Shown here one piece after another: positions 1-4,955 of a stretch of 6,023 bases of DNA. Each line of letters opens with the position of its first letter. The stretch's first letter is position 1. A program made the position numbers and the translations under genes. Below the pieces are notes generated by a model. It made no database searches and had not been told where the DNA came from. It was given only the letters and a program-made list of their open reading frames with translations. This stretch comes from an uncultured bacterium (GTDB taxonomy: Bacteria; Bacteroidota; Bacteroidia; CAILMK01): positions 1 to 6,023 of the forward strand of contig CAILMK010000287.1 in NCBI GenBank assembly GCA_903835275.1, written 5' to 3'.

Positions 1-19
1 AAATCATGAATTATGATTT
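1..19. repeat. AT-rich inverted repeat at the left edge
   Basis: The arms AAATCAT (1-7) and ATGATTT (13-19) are exact reverse complements around the 5-base centre GAATT. The window begins at the first arm, so the dyad could extend further left. It may be the end of a terminator, an operator or chance in AT-rich DNA; nothing in the window decides between these. Confidence 0.4.
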
Positions 20-37
20 GCTCTTAAATTTCAGTAA

Positions 38-57
38 CCCCCGACTTTCGTCGGGGG
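38..57. repeat. GC-rich hairpin, first of the palindrome cluster
   Basis: The arms CCCCCGAC (38-45) and GTCGGGGG (50-57) form a perfect 8-base-pair stem with the 4-base loop TTTC. It stands out sharply from the AT-rich surroundings. No T-run follows on either strand, so it does not look like a standard intrinsic terminator. It resembles the short extragenic palindromes scattered through Bacteroidota genomes. Confidence 0.7.
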
Positions 58-77
58 CGGAATACAAAAACACGCTT

Positions 78-116
78 GGGCTTTAGCCCAACATATGAAG
101 AGTTGGGCTAAAGCCC
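78..116. repeat. 15-bp perfect inverted repeat, each arm itself a small palindrome
   Basis: GGGCTTTAGCCCAAC (78-92) and GTTGGGCTAAAGCCC (102-116) are exact reverse complements separated by nine bases (93-101). Each arm can also fold alone, because GGGCT and AGCCC pair around TT. The element could therefore form one long stem or two short ones. On the plus strand it is followed by a run of T (123-128), so it might end transcription entering from the left, though the T-run starts seven bases past the stem. An extragenic repeat is equally likely. Confidence 0.75.
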
Positions 117-135
117 GGATAATTTTTTGTCAAAC

Positions 136-161
136 TACCCCCCCGCTAAAGCGAGGGGGTA
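136..161. repeat. GC-rich hairpin, last of the cluster before acyP
   Basis: TACCCCC (136-142) pairs with GGGGGTA (155-161) and CGCT (144-147) pairs with AGCG (150-153), with one C/A mismatch between them (143 and 154). The tip is the CTAAAG core also seen in the 78-116 element. It ends 43 bases before the acylphosphatase start, so it could lie in that gene's leader or in its promoter region. Confidence 0.65.
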
Positions 162-204
162 CTCAAAAACAAAATTTCTGTTTATCCAAGTTTGAAATTT
201 CCAT

Positions 205-474
205 ATGCTCCATTTCTCCCTACATATATCCGGTAAAGTACAAGGCGTTTTCTTTCGTGCAAAAACCAAAGACAAGGCTGATGTACTTGGAATAAATGGT
301 TTTGTACTTAATGAAAAAGATGGTTCTGTTTATGTGGAATGCGAAGGAGAAGAAAATGTCCTGAAAGAATTTATTTTATGGTGTCATCATGGTCCTTCAA
401 GGGCGAGAGTGGATAAAGTGGAGATGACAGAAGGGGATATAAAGGGGTTTGTTGGGTTTGTGGTCGCTAGATAA
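205..474 (+). CDS. acyP: Acylphosphatase
   Basis: This 89-residue protein is a complete, single-domain acylphosphatase (EC 3.6.1.7), which hydrolyses small acyl-phosphates such as acetyl-phosphate or 1,3-bisphosphoglycerate in the cytoplasm. The family signature GKVQGVFFR (residues 10-18) carries the catalytic, phosphate-binding Arg18. The second signature GFVLN (32-36) carries the catalytic Asn36. It continues with DGSVYVECEGEE (39-50) and GPSRARVDKVE (63-73), as is usual in the family. Length matches the family norm of about 90 residues. ATG at 205 is the only ATG start, because an in-frame TGA lies at 193-195. No Shine-Dalgarno sequence and no TAnnTTTG box is visible upstream; the upstream DNA is filled with palindromes. 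It converges on the DUF4403 gene across a 120-base gap. Physiological substrate is unknown, as is common for this enzyme. Confidence 0.95.
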   Translation: MLHFSLHISGKVQGVFFRAKTKDKADVLGINGFVLNEKDGSVYVECEGEENVLKEFILWCHHGPSRARVDKVEMTEGDIKGFVGFVVAR

Positions 475-480
475 AAACCA

Positions 481-518
481 CCCCGCCCTTCGGGCACCCC
501 TCCTAAAAACAGGAGGGG
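481..518. repeat. Compound GC-rich palindrome between convergent genes
   Basis: Two hairpins sit side by side. The first is GCCC (485-488) and GGGC (492-495) around TTC. The second is CCCCTCCT (497-504) and AGGAGGGG (511-518) around AAAAAC, a perfect 8-base-pair stem. From memory, this CACCCC-hairpin-CACCCCTCC layout is a recurrent dispersed intergenic repeat in Bacteroidota genomes. On the minus strand the block is followed by a T-run (complement of 473-478), so it may also end transcription of the DUF4403 gene. It starts just six bases past the acyP stop. Confidence 0.7.
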
Positions 519-524
519 AAATTT

Positions 525-542
525 AAAAATCTTCGATTTTTT
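525..542. terminator. Possible weak terminator hairpin, acyP / DUF4403 convergent region
   Basis: AAAAATC (525-531) and GATTTTT (535-541) pair around TTC, and the plus-strand arm ends in six T (537-542). The shape resembles an intrinsic terminator for acyP, but the stem is almost all A-T and the T-run is part of the stem, so it would be weak. It may instead be part of the same dispersed repeat as 481-518. Confidence 0.35.
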
Positions 543-568
543 AAGTGAACTCTCAGAAGTGTTTTTTC

Positions 569-590
569 TCGTAATTTGGAATTCGTAATT
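569..590. repeat. Short direct repeat TCGTAATT, 14-base period
   Basis: TCGTAATT occurs at 569-576 and again at 583-590, separated by TGGAAT. It lies between the convergent genes and ends four bases before the DUF4403 stop codon. No function is evident; it may be slippage-derived or a remnant of a dispersed repeat. Confidence 0.4.
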
Positions 591-594
591 GATT

Positions 595-2037
595 TTATAA
601 CTTATCAATAATCACCGACACATTCCCCTTGCCATACACCACTGCTTTCATGGAAGTGGGGGTAAGGTAAATTCCCTGCGGTATCAAAGTGCTGATGGTT
701 CCTTTCAGCAATACTGAATTATTGATGCGTCCGTTTTGATTCAGGCCATCCTGTACCATTTTACGCGCTTCTTCAATCTTGTCTTTTATAGGGAACTGCA
801 CTTTCTCCTGTATCTTTTGCATAAAGCCAATCCTGGTGATCCAGCTTGCAGATTTCAGCAGGATATCAGTGGTCTTTACATTAAATCCAAAGTTTTTTAC
901 CTTGATGGTTTGTGTAGCATCATCATAATAAGGAAGGCCTTGTAAAAACACATTCCCATGAATTCTCTTGGAGAATAGCCCGCGTCCTGCGCGGCCTTCA
1001 ATGTCCAGCCTCACCACTACTGCATCCGGACTACCAAATATTTCAGCATCCTTTACATTGATCTGGTATTTGCCATTTTCAAATTCAAAAAACTTGCCTA
1101 CAAATTGTTCCTTCACATATTTTGTTGCCACGTCATAGGGGATCTCCCCTGAAAGAAAGACTTCAAAATCATCCCCTATTTTATTATCAATGATAAGATC
1201 GGGCAATTTTTCATTGACGGTAACGGCAGGTTTCATTCCTGTATAAGTATTGATATAGGAACGTATCCCCACTTTTACATTGATCTCATTTTTCCTGCAT
1301 TGTATAGGGGAAATCCTTATTTCCACAGGAGATATAGCCAGCCATGCATCATGGTCCTTATCCAGTAAAACGGGTTCTTGTATATCCGTCCAGGCTTTTT
1401 GTACCTTGCTTTTTATCTCCACCCGTTTTTGTATTTCCTTATCCAGAATCGTGGAAACATTATCCAGTTGCTTATCCAGGATAGGTTCTAAAATTTTCGA
1501 TATGGGAATGCTGATGGGGCCCAGTTCTATATAGGGTTTTCTGCCCCATTCGTACTCTGTTTTTGTCTTGGAAGTCACCTGCCAGCTGTTATTGAGAGCA
1601 AGGGATGTTTTACTTTTTACCGTGATATCAAATTCGGTGCTTTTGCTTTTGCCAATCTTCGGACATGCATCGCAAAGGTTAAGTTCATATTTTGCCATTG
1701 CATATACGTGAATTGGCAGCGTATAGATCAACTGGTCATTATCCGCGGTGATCGTAACATTTCCTGTCCGGCTCACTGTGATGGCAAAGTGATCATCATC
1801 GGGATTATCATCTTTATAGAGAATAACATCCAGTTCGCGGTTGGCAAGAGCTTCCAGTTGTTTTACCTGCAAAGTAAGCGGGACGTTAATGGTAGAAGCC
1901 TTGCTTTCAAATTTGGGAATCGCAACCACCTTATTAGGCGATTCAGTATTGATTTTAGTGCCTTTGCAGGCATCTAAAAACAGGATGCCAAATAAAAGTA
2001 TTATTATCCGTGCAAAAGATTTTTTATAAATTTTCAT
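595..2037 (-). CDS. DUF4403 family lipoprotein
   Basis: This 480-residue protein belongs to the DUF4403 family, whose function is unknown. Residues 1-24 form a lipoprotein signal: positive MKIYKK, a hydrophobic stretch (11-21), then LDAC with lipidated Cys24. Asp at lipobox position -2 is unusual. The following KGTKIN is not acidic, so I infer the periplasmic face of a membrane rather than the cell surface. Family features are the N-terminal block INVPLTLQVKQLEALANREL (50-69), the TADNDQLIYTLPIHV segment (97-111), and the conserved middle KAWTDIQEPVLL (214-225) with WLAISPVEIRISP (232-244). A CDAC pair sits at 122-125. Long alternating-strand regions suggest an elongated beta fold; I recall DUF4403 being compared with TULIP/BPI-like lipid-binding domains but cannot confirm it. 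A longer TTG start at 2091 would put 18 residues before the signal peptide and overlap the upstream gene, so I chose ATG 2037. It probably forms an operon with the DUF3109 gene. Confidence 0.88.
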   Translation of the reverse strand: MKIYKKSFARIIILLFGILFLDACKGTKINTESPNKVVAIPKFESKASTINVPLTLQVKQLEALANRELDVILYKDDNPDDDHFAITVSRTGNVTITADNDQLIYTLPIHVYAMAKYELNLCDACPKIGKSKSTEFDITVKSKTSLALNNSWQVTSKTKTEYEWGRKPYIELGPISIPISKILEPILDKQLDNVSTILDKEIQKRVEIKSKVQKAWTDIQEPVLLDKDHDAWLAISPVEIRISPIQCRKNEINVKVGIRSYINTYTGMKPAVTVNEKLPDLIIDNKIGDDFEVFLSGEIPYDVATKYVKEQFVGKFFEFENGKYQINVKDAEIFGSPDAVVVRLDIEGRAGRGLFSKRIHGNVFLQGLPYYDDATQTIKVKNFGFNVKTTDILLKSASWITRIGFMQKIQEKVQFPIKDKIEEARKMVQDGLNQNGRINNSVLLKGTISTLIPQGIYLTPTSMKAVVYGKGNVSVIIDKL

Positions 2038-2042
2038 TGGTG

Positions 2043-2050
2043 CAAATTTA
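2043..2050 (-). promoter_or_regulatory. Bacteroidota -7 box TAAATTTG upstream of the DUF4403 gene
   Basis: The minus strand reads TAAATTTG, an exact match to TAnnTTTG, ending five bases before the ATG at 2037. No good -33 TTTG lies at the usual 19-21 base distance; the nearest TTTG is 24 bases away. If active, it would give an almost leaderless transcript from the 25-base gap after the DUF3109 stop. A chance match is possible in DNA this rich in A and T. Confidence 0.45.
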
Positions 2051-2062
2051 CATATTGAATAT

Positions 2063-2635
2063 TTATTTTGAAGACAAATATTCACTTGCAATATGCTCTA
2101 AACCGGCGTACCATTCCACACCGAATTTTCTTTCCAGTGAATTTTTGAGGAATTTATAAATAGGGACTTTCAGAACTTTCCCTTGTTTGCATGCCGGGGA
2201 GCAAATATCCCAGCGGCTGTAATTTAATGCAGTATATTCTCCAACCTTATCCAGGCGTATAGGGTAAAGATGGCAGGATATGGGCTTCATGAATTTCGTT
2301 TTTCCTTCTTCGTATGCTTTTTCGATGCCGCACTTATAGACACCTTTTTCGGAAATGGCAAATACGCAATCCCTGCCTTTTATGCATTTGGTAACGATAT
2401 CCCCATCGGTATCCAGTTCATGAAAGCCTTCTTTTTTGATTTTTTTTGCTCCTGCCTCCGTCAAATAAGGTAGAATATTGGGCAATTCCTTCTCAATGAT
2501 TGCAATTTCTTCTTCATCCAGAGGAGCACCGAACTCACCTTCCACGCAGCATTCCCCCTTGCAGGCACTCAGGTTGCAGACAAATTCCTCTTCAATTACG
2601 TCGAGGGAAACAAGGGTGTTTTCGTGAAGGAGCAT
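2063..2635 (-). CDS. DUF3109 family cysteine-rich protein
   Basis: This 190-residue cytoplasmic protein is a DUF3109 family member of unknown function. It has ten cysteines: a first cluster C20-x4-C25-x3-C29-C30 in CNLSACKGECC, then C84 and C90, C102, C121 in KPISCHLYPIR, and C145 and C149 in DICSPAC. This pattern recalls the YkgJ-type 'CxxCxxCC' family, thought to bind zinc or an iron-sulfur cluster, so metal binding is a reasonable inference. There is no signal peptide or membrane segment. The start is ATG 2635, giving the usual opening in which TLVSLDVIEEEFVC comes soon after the Met. An upstream TTG at 2665 overlaps the -7 box, so it would not be transcribed normally. The gene is followed after 25 bases by the DUF4403 gene on the same strand, suggesting co-transcription. 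Confidence 0.9.
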   Translation of the reverse strand: MLLHENTLVSLDVIEEEFVCNLSACKGECCVEGEFGAPLDEEEIAIIEKELPNILPYLTEAGAKKIKKEGFHELDTDGDIVTKCIKGRDCVFAISEKGVYKCGIEKAYEEGKTKFMKPISCHLYPIRLDKVGEYTALNYSRWDICSPACKQGKVLKVPIYKFLKNSLERKFGVEWYAGLEHIASEYLSSK

Positions 2636-2662
2636 AAATTTTTTACGGATAGAAGCGTCTTG

Positions 2663-2670
2663 CAAAGATA
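2663..2670 (-). promoter_or_regulatory. -7 box TATCTTTG for the DUF3109 gene
   Basis: The minus strand reads TATCTTTG, an exact TAnnTTTG match, 27 bases before the ATG at 2635. The initiation site would fall near 2656-2658, giving a leader of about 22 bases. No clear -33 TTTG is present at the expected distance; the region there is ATTTATTC. The same box sequence occurs upstream of the aminotransferase gene (4797-4804). Confidence 0.65.
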
Positions 2671-2677
2671 ATTCTAT

Positions 2678-2685
2678 TATTTTTG
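2678..2685 (+). promoter_or_regulatory. -7 box TATTTTTG for the DUF4412-type gene
   Basis: TATTTTTG matches TAnnTTTG and lies 21 bases before the ATG at 2707. The nearest -33-like sequence, CTTG at 2659-2662, is only 15 bases upstream, shorter than usual. The box lies seven bases from the divergent box at 2663-2670, so RNA polymerases could compete for the two promoters. Confidence 0.5.
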
Positions 2686-2694
2686 AATAAATTT

Positions 2695-2699
2695 AAGGA
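2695..2699 (+). promoter_or_regulatory. Shine-Dalgarno AAGGA that decides the 2707 start
   Basis: AAGGA ends seven bases before ATG 2707 but only one base before ATG 2701. The spacing favours 2707, which also gives a signal peptide beginning MKK. Such ribosome binding sites are rare in this window, where most genes lack one. Confidence 0.6.
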
Positions 2700-2706
2700 A
2701 ATGAAC

Positions 2707-3552
2707 ATGAAAAAATTATTTTTACTGGGTTTTGGGATATTTATAAATCTCAGCATTGCCCATGCCGGGAAATTTGAAGGCTCATTTAGCATCAAAGTGG
2801 AGCCGGGAAAATCCAACGTAAAGAAAGAAATGGCAACGGAAATGGAAGTAAGTATGAAAGGCAACCAGATCCTTGTAATGCCTAATGGTCCGGAGAAAGA
2901 TAAAGGGGCTAAGACAAAATTTTTACTGAATACGACTGATAATACCACCATGATCCTGATGGATAACAATGGCAATAAACACGCTATGAAGAGGGCTACT
3001 AATGAACAGGGAATGAGGACTAATCCCCACGATGATACGAAGGTTACGGAGACAAAGGAAAACAAGGTAATTGATGGATATAAATGCAGAAAAGTGGTTA
3101 TTGAATCAGGAACATCAAAAACTGAAGCCTGGTTTACCAATGAAGTTGAACTATTGTGTACTGATCTTTCCCTCGCATTGACTGCTGCAAGAGGCCCTGG
3201 TGCTGATTGGGCTGGTCTTGGCACCAAGCAAATCCAGGGTTGCCCTATCTTGCTAACCACAACGGATAAGAAAACAAAAGCAGAACATACTTTACATATT
3301 GTAAATATTAAAAAAGGGCCTGTGGATGAGAAGTTGTTCAGCACAGTAGGTTATACTATTTCTGAAATGCCGGGCCCTCCGCCTCGTCCGGGACAAGGCA
3401 GACCCAATGGTCCTGGAAATCGTCCGGGTATGCCAAATTCTCCCGGAAATGTGCCAGGTGCACCACCGGTTAACATGAGCCCTGATGGTAGAAATGTTCC
3501 ACCTCCAATGCCTCCTGCTAATCCACCAACAATGACCCCAAATCAAAAATAA
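2707..3552 (+). CDS. Secreted DUF4412-type protein with proline-rich tail
   Basis: This 281-residue protein has a classic signal peptide, MKKLFLLGFGIFINLSIAHA, cleaved after Ala20, with no lipobox, so it should reach the periplasm or beyond. The mature N-terminal part (21-220) fits DUF4412, a Bacteroidota-rich family of unknown function: a methionine-containing strand EMATEMEVSMKGNQIL (41-56), a TMILMD strand (81-86), the hallmark VIDGYKCRKVVIE (121-133) followed by TEAWFT (139-144), and a closing KGPVDEKLFSTVGY (203-216). Residues 221-281 are low-complexity, with 22 prolines in 61 residues plus many Gly, Asn and Met, probably disordered. AAGGA at 2695-2699 is well spaced for ATG 2707, better than for ATG 2701. 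A TTG start at 2683 would lie inside the promoter box. The gene is probably monocistronic, ended by the terminator at 3557. Family assignment is from memory of its motifs. Confidence 0.85.
   Translation: MKKLFLLGFGIFINLSIAHAGKFEGSFSIKVEPGKSNVKKEMATEMEVSMKGNQILVMPNGPEKDKGAKTKFLLNTTDNTTMILMDNNGNKHAMKRATNEQGMRTNPHDDTKVTETKENKVIDGYKCRKVVIESGTSKTEAWFTNEVELLCTDLSLALTAARGPGADWAGLGTKQIQGCPILLTTTDKKTKAEHTLHIVNIKKGPVDEKLFSTVGYTISEMPGPPPRPGQGRPNGPGNRPGMPNSPGNVPGAPPVNMSPDGRNVPPPMPPANPPTMTPNQK
3400..3459 (+). repeat. Tandem decapeptide duplication in the DUF4412 tail
   Basis: Residues 232-241 (RPNGPGNRPG) and 242-251 (MPNSPGNVPG) share the pattern xPNxPGNxPG, seven identical residues of ten. The two 30-base units match at 20 positions by my count, with third-base differences in conserved codons, so the duplication appears old and kept at the protein level. 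Confidence 0.7.
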
Positions 3553-3556
3553 ATAA

Positions 3557-3580
3557 AAAAGCGGCTGAAAGGCCGCTTTT
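3557..3580. terminator. Bidirectional intrinsic terminator
   Basis: GCGGC (3561-3565) pairs with GCCGC (3572-3576) around TGAAAG, flanked by AAAA (3557-3560) and TTTT (3577-3580). On the plus strand TTTTCTTTT follows the stem; on the minus strand the complement of the A-run at 3555-3560 gives TTTTTT. It sits between the convergent DUF4412 and aminotransferase genes, five bases past one stop and 24 bases past the other, and should serve both. Confidence 0.9.
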
Positions 3581-3603
3581 CTTTTGTGGAATTTTCAAGC
3601 TGA

Positions 3604-4722
3604 TTACTTAAAATATCTTTTTATAGATTCGATCACCCTGCCTAACTGCGAATCAGTCATAGCTGAACCCGAAGGAAGGCATAAGCCCGTATCAAACAGT
3701 TCCTTCGCAACATTATTCCCGTAATAAGGATAATCCTTATAAGCGGGTTGCAAATGCATGGGATTCCAAACAGGACGGCTTTCTATGTTTTCTGAGGCAA
3801 GATGATCGTATAACAGATTTCTTGAAGCAGGAGGTTTAATAATTATGCTGCTGAGCCAGCGGTTTGCATGGGAACCTGCGATCTCTTCAGGAAATTCCAA
3901 AGAAGAAATATTTGAAAGTTCACTGTTATAAATAGAATAGATTTCCCGCCTTCTTTTAAGACGTTCATCAAGGATATCCATTTGCGCGGTTCCAATGCCT
4001 GCGAGGATATTGCTCATCATGTAATTATATCCTACCGCATCATGCACGTAATATGGCTTCAATGTACGTGCCTGGTTGCTCAGATGTTTCGCAAGGCTGA
4101 TAAGTTTGGGATCAGATGAGATAAGCGCTCCGCCACCGGAAGTGGTAATGGTTTTATTGCCATTAAAGGAAATAATGCCCAGCTTGCCGAGTGTCCCTGT
4201 TTTTTTGCCGTCGAATGTGCTTCCTATCGCGTCTGCAGCATCCTCTATGACGGGGATATCGTATTTATTACCTAATGCCATTATTTCATTGATCTTGCAG
4301 GGAGTACCGAAAAGATGTACAGCAATAATTGCCTTCGGCTTCTTACCTGCTTTTATTTTTGCAACAATTACCTCTTCTGCTATGACGGGATCAATATTCC
4401 AGGTGTCTTTTTCACTGTCAATAAATAATGGAATGGCACCCTGATAAAGAATGGGATTAATACATCCCGCAAAATTCAGCGTTGGTACAATAACTTCATC
4501 ACCCATGCCAATTCCGGAAACAATAAGTGATAAATGAATGGCAGATGTACCGGAATTAACGAGTGCCACATCAGGGACACCGAAATAAGATTCAAGCTTT
4601 GATTCAAAACTATCGATATTATCCCCGTAGGGCGATACCCAGTTTTTATCAAATGCATCTTTGATATATTCCAATTCCCTGCCGGTAAGATGGGGAGGAG
4701 ACAGCCAAATTTTTTCCAACAT
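3604..4722 (-). CDS. PLP-dependent sugar aminotransferase, DegT/DnrJ/EryC1/StrS family, PglE-like
   Basis: This 372-residue cytoplasmic enzyme is full length for the family, which transfers an amino group, usually from glutamate, to a keto-sugar nucleotide. Visible features are IWLSPPHLTGRE (5-16), the PLP phosphate loop NSGTSA (56-61), IEDAADAIGS (159-168) with Asp161 facing the pyridine nitrogen, and SFNGNKTITTSGGG (185-198) with Lys190 as the PLP lysine. GYNYMMSN (231-238), ANRWLSS (286-292), ESRPVWNPMH (314-323) and CLPSG (348-352) closely match, from memory, Campylobacter PglE and Neisseria PglC. These form UDP-4-amino-4,6-dideoxy-GlcNAc for bacillosamine-type sugars, so that product is likely but not proven. 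No partner dehydratase, acetyltransferase or glycosyltransferase lies within the window, so it is an orphan here. ATG 4722 is the natural start. A -7 box at 4797-4804 and a leader dyad at 4751-4773 lie upstream. Confidence 0.93.
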   Translation of the reverse strand: MLEKIWLSPPHLTGRELEYIKDAFDKNWVSPYGDNIDSFESKLESYFGVPDVALVNSGTSAIHLSLIVSGIGMGDEVIVPTLNFAGCINPILYQGAIPLFIDSEKDTWNIDPVIAEEVIVAKIKAGKKPKAIIAVHLFGTPCKINEIMALGNKYDIPVIEDAADAIGSTFDGKKTGTLGKLGIISFNGNKTITTSGGGALISSDPKLISLAKHLSNQARTLKPYYVHDAVGYNYMMSNILAGIGTAQMDILDERLKRRREIYSIYNSELSNISSLEFPEEIAGSHANRWLSSIIIKPPASRNLLYDHLASENIESRPVWNPMHLQPAYKDYPYYGNNVAKELFDTGLCLPSGSAMTDSQLGRVIESIKRYFK

Positions 4723-4750
4723 CCGTGTTTAATAAGTGACGGTATAAATC

Positions 4751-4773
4751 ATTGATAATCATGCATTATCAAT
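4751..4773. promoter_or_regulatory. 23-bp AT-rich dyad in the aminotransferase leader
   Basis: ATTGATAAT (4751-4759) and ATTATCAAT (4765-4773) are exact reverse complements around CATGC. The dyad lies between the predicted initiation site (near 4791) and the ATG at 4722. As DNA it has the size of an operator for a dimeric regulator; as RNA it would be a weak AT-rich hairpin. The position downstream of the promoter would suit a roadblock repressor, but this is inference. Confidence 0.5.
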
Positions 4774-4796
4774 AATTTCCCGAATTGCCCTTTTTG

Positions 4797-4804
4797 CAAA
4801 GATA
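4797..4804 (-). promoter_or_regulatory. Promoter for the aminotransferase gene, -7 box TATCTTTG
   Basis: The minus strand reads TATCTTTG, an exact TAnnTTTG match. A -33-like TTTA (complement of 4825-4828) lies 20 bases upstream, the normal spacing and three of four consensus bases. Initiation would be near 4791, leaving a leader of about 70 bases that includes the dyad at 4751-4773. This is the best-supported promoter in the window. Confidence 0.7.
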
Positions 4805-4805
4805 C

Positions 4806-4813
4806 TATATTTG
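4806..4813 (+). promoter_or_regulatory. Divergent -7 box TATATTTG
   Basis: TATATTTG matches TAnnTTTG on the plus strand, one base from the minus-strand box at 4797-4804. ATTG at 4784-4787 could be the -33 element, with an 18-base spacer. A transcript would start near 4820 and run toward the 3' end of plsY, where no plus-strand gene is convincing. It may be a by-product of the palindromic sequence or the promoter of a small RNA. Confidence 0.4.
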
Positions 4814-4955
4814 TTTAAGATAGGTAAAGGCTTCAGGATATGCAATGTCATCAAGGAATTTATCTGTACGAATTGCACTTGGTTTCGAGAGATATAAAAC
4901 CTCATCGTGATAGATCTAACATTCAAAGCGAGGGGTTTTATACCCCTCTAATGCA
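4814..4955. other. Gap with no recognised gene
   Basis: This stretch between plsY and the aminotransferase promoter has no gene I can support. It contains the possible start region of a plus-strand transcript and, at 4930-4948, a hairpin next to the plsY stop. A plus-strand reading frame from ATG 4840 is open but continues opposite plsY and shows no known domain. Confidence 0.6.
4930..4948. terminator. Hairpin just downstream of plsY
   Basis: GAGGGGT (4930-4936) and ACCCCTC (4942-4948) form a perfect 7-base-pair stem with a 5-base loop, starting seven bases past the plsY stop. No T-run follows on the minus strand (GCTTTGAATG), so it would be a non-canonical terminator or an mRNA end stabiliser. 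On the plus strand a T-run begins 17 bases later (4966). Its left part shares AAAGCGAGGGG with the hairpin at 136-161. Confidence 0.45.

Noticed and set aside
1..204. Possible CRISPR array or insertion sequence end
   Set aside because: The hairpins differ in sequence and spacing, so they are not CRISPR repeats. No transposase fragment or target-site duplication is visible.
95..295. 66-codon open frame on the plus strand overlapping the acyP start
   Set aside because: It runs through the palindrome at 78-116 and into acyP in another frame; its product has no recognisable features.
433..463. G-rich run at the end of acyP as a possible G-quadruplex
   Set aside because: Only three tracts of three or more G are present and the fourth has two, so at best a weak two-layer structure; the sequence is explained by Gly/Val codons.
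387..608. 73-codon frame on the minus strand across the acyP 3' end and repeat block
   Set aside because: Its product is a translation of the palindromic repeat (FLGGVPEGRGGF) and antisense acyP, with no independent support.
2038..2091. N-terminal extension of the DUF4403 protein from TTG 2091
   Set aside because: It would put 18 polar residues ahead of a clear lipoprotein signal peptide, overlap the DUF3109 coding end and cover a -7 box.
2643..3344. 233-codon frame on the minus strand inside the DUF4412-type gene
   Set aside because: It is antisense to a gene with a clear signal peptide, ribosome binding site and terminator. Its serine-rich, hydrophobic translation is typical of an antisense frame.
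4749..4766. Tiny leader frame MHDYQ in the aminotransferase leader
   Set aside because: Five codons arising from the dyad sequence; no ribosome binding site and no attenuator-like codon run.
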